A DNA stretch of 10,348 nt, from assembly GCA_900290385.1 (NCBI GenBank), contig OMSV01000162.1, positions 1 through 10,348 on the forward strand, given 5' to 3'. The notes below the pieces were generated by a model. It saw nothing but the letters and a program-made list of their open reading frames with translations. It was not told the origin of the DNA and searched no databases. The stretch is from Syntrophobacter sp. SbD2 (GTDB lineage: Bacteria; Desulfobacterota; Syntrophobacteria; Syntrophobacterales; Syntrophobacteraceae). Positions 7,339 through 10,348 of this stretch are shown here, piece by piece (position 1 is the first letter of the stretch; the number at the start of each line of letters is the position of its first letter). A program made the position numbers and the translations under genes.

Positions 7339-7446
7339 GCCCTGAAAGGGCTGCATAGGGTAGCCCACGATCTCTACGCTCCGCGAGGTGCCCCCTGGGG
7401 AGAATAGGAGCACAAATTATTTGTAATACCCTGAAAGGGTTACATA
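7339..7446. repeat. REP-like element: two CCCTGAAAGGG hairpins
   Basis: An 18-nt unit, CCCTGAAAGGGYTRCATA, occurs at 7340-7357 and again at 7429-7446, with 16 of 18 bases identical. Each unit forms a 5-bp hairpin with a GAA loop. The outermost pair is G-C in the first (7339/7351) and A-T in the second (7428/7440), a compensated change that keeps the stem. Between them lie a CCCC-CT-GGGG motif (about 7392-7400) and a perfect 13-nt palindrome, ACAAAT-T-ATTTGT (7412-7424). Paired short hairpins in an intergenic region are typical of dispersed REP/BIME elements mobilised by RAYT-type transposases; none is in this window. Confidence 0.6.
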
Positions 7447-7471
7447 AAACCTGCATGTCAAACGGGTCGGG

Positions 7472-7491
7472 CCTAATGCCGTTAACTTAAC
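7472..7491. repeat. 20-bp direct repeat, left copy
   Basis: The 20-mer CCTAATGCCGTTAACTTAAC is identical to the copy at 10293-10312, in the same orientation. The 7 bp before each copy are related (GGTCGGG against GGCCCGA). A shared 20-mer 2.8 kb apart is far beyond chance. It may be the end of an insertion sequence or another dispersed element. I cannot assign it to a named family. Confidence 0.75.
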
Positions 7492-7738
7492 AGATATGTG
7501 TTGCCCCTGCTGTCTTTGCGGGTTTCTGCTTGGAGTGGCAGCGGCGATGCGGTTTTGAATTTGGGCTTTCGTCCCCGGCGTCGCTTTTCCAGCCCTCGAC
7601 TCTTTCTGCGATATTGCTGCCGGTCTCTTGTAAATTGGCGGCCAGGTTTAGAGTTCACCCTATGTTGTGCACAGCATCGCACAAATCCCTCCCAGATGGA
7701 AGGCCATAGGCCCACATCGATACGTTCGGGGGTCGGAC

Positions 7739-7752
7739 CACGCTAAAGCGTG
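7739..7752. repeat. Short hairpin CACGC-TAAA-GCGTG
   Basis: A perfect 5-bp GC-rich stem with a TAAA loop, extendable to CACGCT/AGCGTG with a 2-nt loop. It resembles short dispersed intergenic palindromes. There is no T run on either side, so it is not an intrinsic terminator. Only one copy is visible here. Confidence 0.35.
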
Positions 7753-7820
7753 CCTGCCCAAGGATTGAGCGGTCCCGATTGGTTAGGGGATTGGAATTTT
7801 GTTTTTAACCCTTCACCCCC

Positions 7821-7876
7821 GCTTCCCGCTTCTTGCTTCTTGCTCCCTGCTCCCTGCTCCTTGCTTCCTGCTCCTC
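7821..7876. repeat. Degenerate heptamer array, 8 x GCTYCYY
   Basis: Eight consecutive 7-bp units fit GCTYCYY (GCTTCCC, GCTTCTT twice, GCTCCCT twice, GCTCCTT, GCTTCCT, GCTCCTC). Just before it, 7808-7819 reads ACCCTTCACCCC, the unit of the perfect array at 1-63. The array is polypyrimidine-rich on this strand. Its units differ from one another, so it is older or less constrained than the left array. The period of 7 is strict. It is not CRISPR. Confidence 0.8.
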
Positions 7877-8082
7877 GCTACCGTCTGTTTGCCGCTCCTC
7901 GTTGCCCGACCCCTTTGCGTTCCGGTTTATCTCGCGGAATCCATCCAAATAAGCGGAACCCTAGGGCTACGAGTGGAGAACGAATAGCCGGAATAAGTGG
8001 CTGCCAGGCTTAGACCCGCCGACGGGGGAGAAGCCACCAAACTGAATAAGTTGGCATTATCCGCATCCTTGCTCAAAATCAA

Positions 8083-8100
8083 AAAAAGTGCTTACTTTTT
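8083..8100. other. AT-rich hairpin upstream of the 8140 gene
   Basis: AAAAAGT (8083-8089) and ACTTTTT (8094-8100) form a 7-bp, almost GC-free stem with a GCTT loop, 40 bp before the small unknown gene. GATAAT (8111-8116) just downstream resembles a -10 box but lacks a -35 at correct spacing. It could be a weak bidirectional terminator or an operator; the evidence is thin. Confidence 0.25.
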
Positions 8101-8139
8101 CAGAAGGTTTGATAATTTCAGGAATCAGGAGAAGGAAAA

Positions 8140-8496
8140 ATGAATACAGAGACGGATACGGCAAGTGAAATTAAGCGTTTGGCGTTGTCTTTGGACAGTA
8201 TTTTTCAAAGGGCCGAGGAATTGAATGCCTCCTTTGAACGCAGCCCTAAGCCGCGCCAGAGAAAGATAGTTGAGATATTACACAAGCATGGCATACCCGC
8301 ATGTGTGGGACCGTTCTTTGATGCCTATTCCAGAATCAGCGCGACCGGAGGGGATATTGAGCAATTCAGCCACATGATGGTAGAAAGGATTTCTTCTTAC
8401 CTTCAAGAAGACCCCTCCGAGGTTGCGATACGATTCTGCGAAGCGATTGCGGATTACGTTGAATTCAGGAACCGGGACCTGGACGAAGGCAGCTAG
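8140..8496 (+). CDS. Small hypothetical protein, 118 aa
   Basis: I do not recognise this family. It is probably a real gene: ATG is preceded by AGGAG (8127-8131) at 8-nt spacing, and codon use is balanced rather than repetitive. The product is acidic overall, with no signal peptide or membrane segment, and its composition suggests an all-helical soluble protein. There is a basic patch, SPKPRQRK, near residues 35-42 and a C-terminal acidic tail (DLDEGS). Residues 1-40 are heptad-like and could form a helix pair. It stands alone between the repeat-rich spacer and polymerase relics, so context gives no function. It is open to being a remnant of a mobile element. Confidence 0.6.
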   Translation: MNTETDTASEIKRLALSLDSIFQRAEELNASFERSPKPRQRKIVEILHKHGIPACVGPFFDAYSRISATGGDIEQFSHMMVERISSYLQEDPSEVAIRFCEAIADYVEFRNRDLDEGS

Positions 8497-8644
8497 CGCT
8501 ATGATCCGGGATAATGCGTCAAGTTGTGTGCTATGCATCTGAACCGAATTTTCAGGTCAGATTCTGCTCGAAAAAACTTCTTGAATAATCTCAAAGCCCT
8601 CAAAACCTTACACTTTCCCAATCAAACATGCAAATGATAGGTCA

Positions 8645-8938
8645 ATGAGGCCGGTTCGGGGCAATTTCAAGGACGCACTTTACAACACGCCCGTCCAAGG
8701 GACGGCCGCAGACATCACAAAGAAAGCACTGGGCCGGCTACTCCAAAGATTGGCGGATACCGGAGTGAAGATTATCGGAACGGTACACGACGAAATCATT
8801 CTCGAAACTCCTGATAGGTTGCCAGGGGAAGCTGGTGTAATTCTCAGGGAGACCATGATTCAGGCAGGAGAAGCTTATCTCGGTAAAGTTCCGGTTGAAG
8901 TGGAGGTTACCATTGCGGAGACCTGGGCGGAAAAGTGA
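8645..8938 (+). pseudogene. C-terminal remnant of a family A DNA polymerase (phage/plasmid type)
   Basis: The 97 codons match only the last part of a Pol I-type palm: YNTPVQGTAAD (13-23) and motif C, TVHDEIILETP (46-56), whose Asp49 corresponds to the second catalytic aspartate (Asp882 of E. coli Pol I). The normal ending VPVEVEVTIAETWAEK follows. Motif A and the RxxxKxxxFGxxYG fingers helix are missing, and the frame upstream is closed by TGA at 8582-8584 with no polymerase-like sequence, so the gene is truncated at its 5' side. There is no Shine-Dalgarno sequence before the ATG. The wording of the motifs is closer to phage and plasmid polymerases than to chromosomal PolA. It cannot be an active polymerase. 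Confidence 0.8.
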
Positions 8939-9054
8939 GGACAGTTCAGGCTCCTGGAGAGGACGGGTTTAAATTGGCGCTGATCCGGGTTGCTGAAAAG
9001 ATGGGAGGAGTGATGCTCAGATCGTTCACACATGACGAGATCATAGTTAATGGC
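8935..9054 (+). pseudogene. Second family A DNA polymerase remnant, motif C region
   Basis: Starting at the stop of the previous remnant, about 40 codons read VQAPGEDGFKLALIRVAEKM and then SFTHDEIIVNG. This aligns with VQGTAAD...KKAL...TVHDEIIL of the preceding fragment and with the VQGTGADGFKLAL...HDEIIVE pattern of phage-type Pol A proteins. The HDE triplet is encoded at 9031-9039. QGTAAD has decayed to QAPGED, and resemblance ends after IIVNG although the frame stays open to 9300. It looks like a more eroded copy from a different polymerase, placed directly after the first. It is short, so the call rests on about 35 residues. Confidence 0.6.
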
Positions 9055-9353
9055 CATATTGCCCAACGGCCACTTCACCGTGGGAAGTTGCGCTCCCCAC
9101 ACCTCCTTTCGCTGCTGCTCAGTGTGGGGGATCTTTATACGGAAAATTACAGAATTTTGTGCACACGATCACGGTGGCTGCTCGCAATGACGCCGCCGGG
9201 CCGGAAGACCCCTTTATTAGACCTCAGACAATCCGGACGGAAATCAGCTCACGAAGGCTCGCTGCTGCGTTATTGTTCGGGCGTAAACAAATTCGACTGA
9301 ATCGCGATCACGGCGATTCCGGACAGTTAGCATTGCCTGCAGCCCTGCACGGA
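9055..9353. other. Non-coding spacer between polymerase relic and PfpI gene
   Basis: I see no gene here. CCCCACAC (9095-9102) and GTGTGGGG (9122-9129) are complementary with a 19-nt loop. GAATCGC (9299-9305) and GCGATTC (9313-9319) form a 7-bp stem described separately. The rest has no recognisable coding or structural signal. Confidence 0.5.
9299..9319 (-). terminator. Hairpin downstream of the PfpI gene, possible terminator
   Basis: GAATCGC and GCGATTC form a perfect 7-bp stem with a 7-nt loop, 35 bp past the PfpI stop codon in its direction of transcription. The following minus-strand sequence is only moderately T-rich and not a clean U tract, so intrinsic termination is possible but unproven. 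Confidence 0.3.
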
Positions 9354-9935
9354 TCAAGGCACTATTTTGGTCCCGAGGACCACGAGGAACTTTGCCAGCC
9401 AATCGGGATGCGCAGGCCATGCCGGGGCGGTTACAAGCTTACCGTCCACATGTGCCTGATGGACTGCGATATCGACATACTTGCCGCCGGCTAGATTGAC
9501 ATCGGGCCCCACTGCGGGGTAAGCACTGCAAGACTTGCCCTGGAGCACTCCGGCTGCCGCAAGCAGTTGCGCCGCATGACAGATAGCGGCAATGGGTTTG
9601 TCCGCTTTGGCAAAATCCCGTACGATGCCCAAAACCTTTTCGTTCAGCCGAATGTACTCAGGGGCCCTCCCCCCGGGGATGACGAGAGCATCGTATGCTT
9701 CCGCCTTTACGTCATCGAAAGTTGCATTAAGTGTGAAGTTGTGGCCCGGCTTTTCGCTATACGTTTGGTCCCCTTCGAAATCATGCACCGCCGTGCGAAC
9801 GTGATCGCCGGATTTCTTGCCGGGACATACCGCGTGCACAGTGTGTCCAACCATCTGCAGCGCCTGGAAGGGCACCATAACCTCATAGTCTTCCACAAAG
9901 TCGCCGACTAGCATCAAAATCTTCTTGGCAGCCAT
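9354..9935 (-). CDS. DJ-1/PfpI family protein
   Basis: This is a 193-residue cytoplasmic protein of the DJ-1/PfpI superfamily (type 1 glutamine amidotransferase-like fold). Family members are described as cysteine peptidases, chaperones or glyoxalase/deglycase-type stress proteins; which applies here cannot be read from sequence. It opens [20 protein letters not shown] with the conserved acidic residues of the active site region, has [11 protein letters not shown] (84-94), and the nucleophile elbow [10 protein letters not shown] with Cys119-His120. The C-terminal half ends [13 protein letters not shown] longer frame reaches back to 10058, but the start at 9935 is chosen because AGGAG (9942-9946) lies 6 nt upstream and homologous proteins begin here. 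It has its own promoter and no operon partner. It appears intact. Confidence 0.93.
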   Translation of the reverse strand: MAAKKILMLVGDFVEDYEVMVPFQALQMVGHTVHAVCPGKKSGDHVRTAVHDFEGDQTYSEKPGHNFTLNATFDDVKAEAYDALVIPGGRAPEYIRLNEKVLGIVRDFAKADKPIAAICHAAQLLAAAGVLQGKSCSAYPAVGPDVNLAGGKYVDIAVHQAHVDGKLVTAPAWPAHPDWLAKFLVVLGTKIVP

Positions 9936-9989
9936 AATGATCTCCTCTCTGGGTTGCGATTGGGGTCCGCAAATCAGGATTTTCCTTCC

Positions 9990-10019
9990 ATTATATGCCG
10001 AGTTTGCGGGTCGGGCCAA
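9990..10019 (-). promoter_or_regulatory. Candidate sigma-70-type promoter of the PfpI gene
   Basis: On the minus strand a perfect TATAAT (9990-9995) lies 18 bp from TTGGCC (10014-10019, 4 of 6 to TTGACA). Transcription would begin near 9983 and give a leader of about 48 nt that includes the ribosome binding site. The exact -10 and good position make this the best promoter candidate in the window. Confidence 0.55.
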
Positions 10020-10081
10020 GGCAATAACCAGGTTCTTATAGATAAATGTTAAAAACACATGCCTTATTAGGGCTTAAGAGC

Positions 10082-10232
10082 TCGTTTTTGACTCCAAAAT
10101 GATAGCTCTAAGCCGGGCTTGGGGCTCGCCAAGCGTATCCAGCCGGCGGCGAACGGGGTCGGGGCCATGGCAAAAACAACTCCAGCTTGCGTTAGATGAT
10201 CGTTTTTGACCCTAAAAATACACTTCTAAGCC
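10082..10232. repeat. Pair of 33-bp imperfect direct repeats
   Basis: Positions 10082-10114 and 10200-10232 align without gaps at 26 of 33 bases, 118 bp apart. Both begin TCGTTTTTGAC and end TCTAAGCC, with an A-rich centre. They lie upstream of the PfpI gene and before the right copy of the 20-bp repeat. They could be parts of a decayed mobile element or a dispersed intergenic repeat. No protein is encoded here. Confidence 0.6.
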
Positions 10233-10292
10233 TCATATAAGCAATGATATTAGATCGTTGTCACGCAATTTTAGTCAGTTATCTCGGCCCGA

Positions 10293-10312
10293 CCTAATGC
10301 CGTTAACTTAAC
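10293..10312. repeat. 20-bp direct repeat, right copy
   Basis: Identical over 20 bp, and in the same orientation, to 7472-7491. It contains GTTAACTTAAC, itself a short internal repeat (GTTAAC, TTAAC). The downstream sequences of the two copies diverge at once, which fits a shared element end or an insertion boundary. The flank GTTTTATTCCGTTAATTC repeats the TTAA theme. Confidence 0.75.
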
Positions 10313-10348
10313 GTTTTATTCCGTTAATTCAATAACCTACCTATAATT

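Larger units (their letters stand above)
7237..8139. other. 900-bp non-coding stretch rich in short repeats
   Basis: Open frames here (for example 7498-7746 and 7750-8013) have biased, repetitive composition, no ribosome binding site and no recognisable protein, so I treat the region as non-coding. It contains paired REP-like hairpins (7339-7446), a 20-bp sequence repeated at the right end of the window (7472-7491), a CACGC-TAAA-GCGTG hairpin (7739-7752), a degenerate heptamer array (7821-7876) and an AT hairpin (8083-8100) before the next gene. Confidence 0.6.
10059..10348. other. Right-end non-coding region
   Basis: No gene is visible in this 290 bp. It contains the 33-bp imperfect direct repeats, the right copy of the 20-bp repeat and AT-rich sequence to the edge. 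A perfect TATAAT at 10342-10347 lacks a good -35 box, so I do not call a promoter. A gene or insertion sequence may begin just beyond the window. Confidence 0.5.

Noticed and set aside
7498..8013. Open frames 7498-7746 and 7750-8013 as possible small genes
   Set aside because: Composition is repetitive (Ser/Arg/Leu/Pro runs from the heptamer array), with no ribosome binding site and no family resemblance.
8052..8072. Sigma-54 promoter (TGGCA...TTGC) before the 8140 gene
   Set aside because: The GG and GC elements are 16 bp apart, whereas 10 bp is required.
9165..9200. GGTGGCTGCTCGCAATGAC as part of a known dispersed intergenic repeat
   Set aside because: It resembles CTCGCAATGAC-type repeats in other genomes, but only one partial copy is present and no pairing half was found.
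8935..9300. Full 121-codon frame as an intact gene
   Set aside because: Only about the first 40 codons resemble Pol A; the remainder is unlike any protein and crosses inverted repeats. Treated as a relic.
9354..10058. Longer PfpI protein starting at 10058
   Set aside because: The extra 41 residues do not belong to the family and would span the promoter. A strong AGGAG at 9942-9946 sets the start at 9935.
10319..10347. Promoter ending in the perfect TATAAT at 10342-10347
   Set aside because: No acceptable -35 box at 16-18 bp, and the region is AT-rich at the very edge of the window.

Overview
The window looks like a piece of a moderately GC-rich bacterial chromosome. GlmS, an alpha subunit of DNA polymerase III with an apparently complete PHP metal site, a B12-type radical SAM protein and degenerate heptamer repeats together suggest a Desulfobacterota (deltaproteobacterial, Syntrophobacter-like) genome. 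That assignment is inference from overall protein character, not from a marker gene.

Layout. Positions 1-63 are nine perfect copies of the heptamer ACCCTTC, ending 2 bp from the stop codon of glmS (66-1901, minus strand). A 285-bp divergent intergenic region (1902-2186) holds a candidate glmS promoter and a terminator-like hairpin. dnaE (2187-5673, plus) can be aligned over its whole expected length (about 1161 residues once repaired), but it carries two lesions: one extra G in a run of six Gs at 4179-4184, and an in-frame TAA at 5167-5169. As written it is three pieces. Next comes an AT-richer B12-binding radical SAM gene (5740-7236, plus).

From about 7237 to the right end the window is accessory in character. 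A 900-bp non-coding stretch carries REP-like hairpins, a second degenerate heptamer array and one copy of a 20-bp sequence that recurs at 10293-10312. Then follow a small unknown gene (8140-8496), two adjacent remnants of family A DNA polymerase C-termini (8645-8938 and about 8935-9054), and an intact DJ-1/PfpI-family gene on the minus strand (9354-9935) with a good promoter. The last 290 bp are non-coding with a 33-bp imperfect direct repeat.

How the genes relate. glmS (cell-wall amino-sugar supply) and dnaE (replication) are housekeeping genes transcribed divergently. The radical SAM gene, the unknown small gene and the PfpI gene are separate transcription units, and I see no operon tying them together. 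I do not see a convincing new multi-gene system. The observations most worth checking are the double lesion in an essential polymerase gene, the twin polymerase relics, and the 20-bp direct repeats bracketing the accessory stretch.
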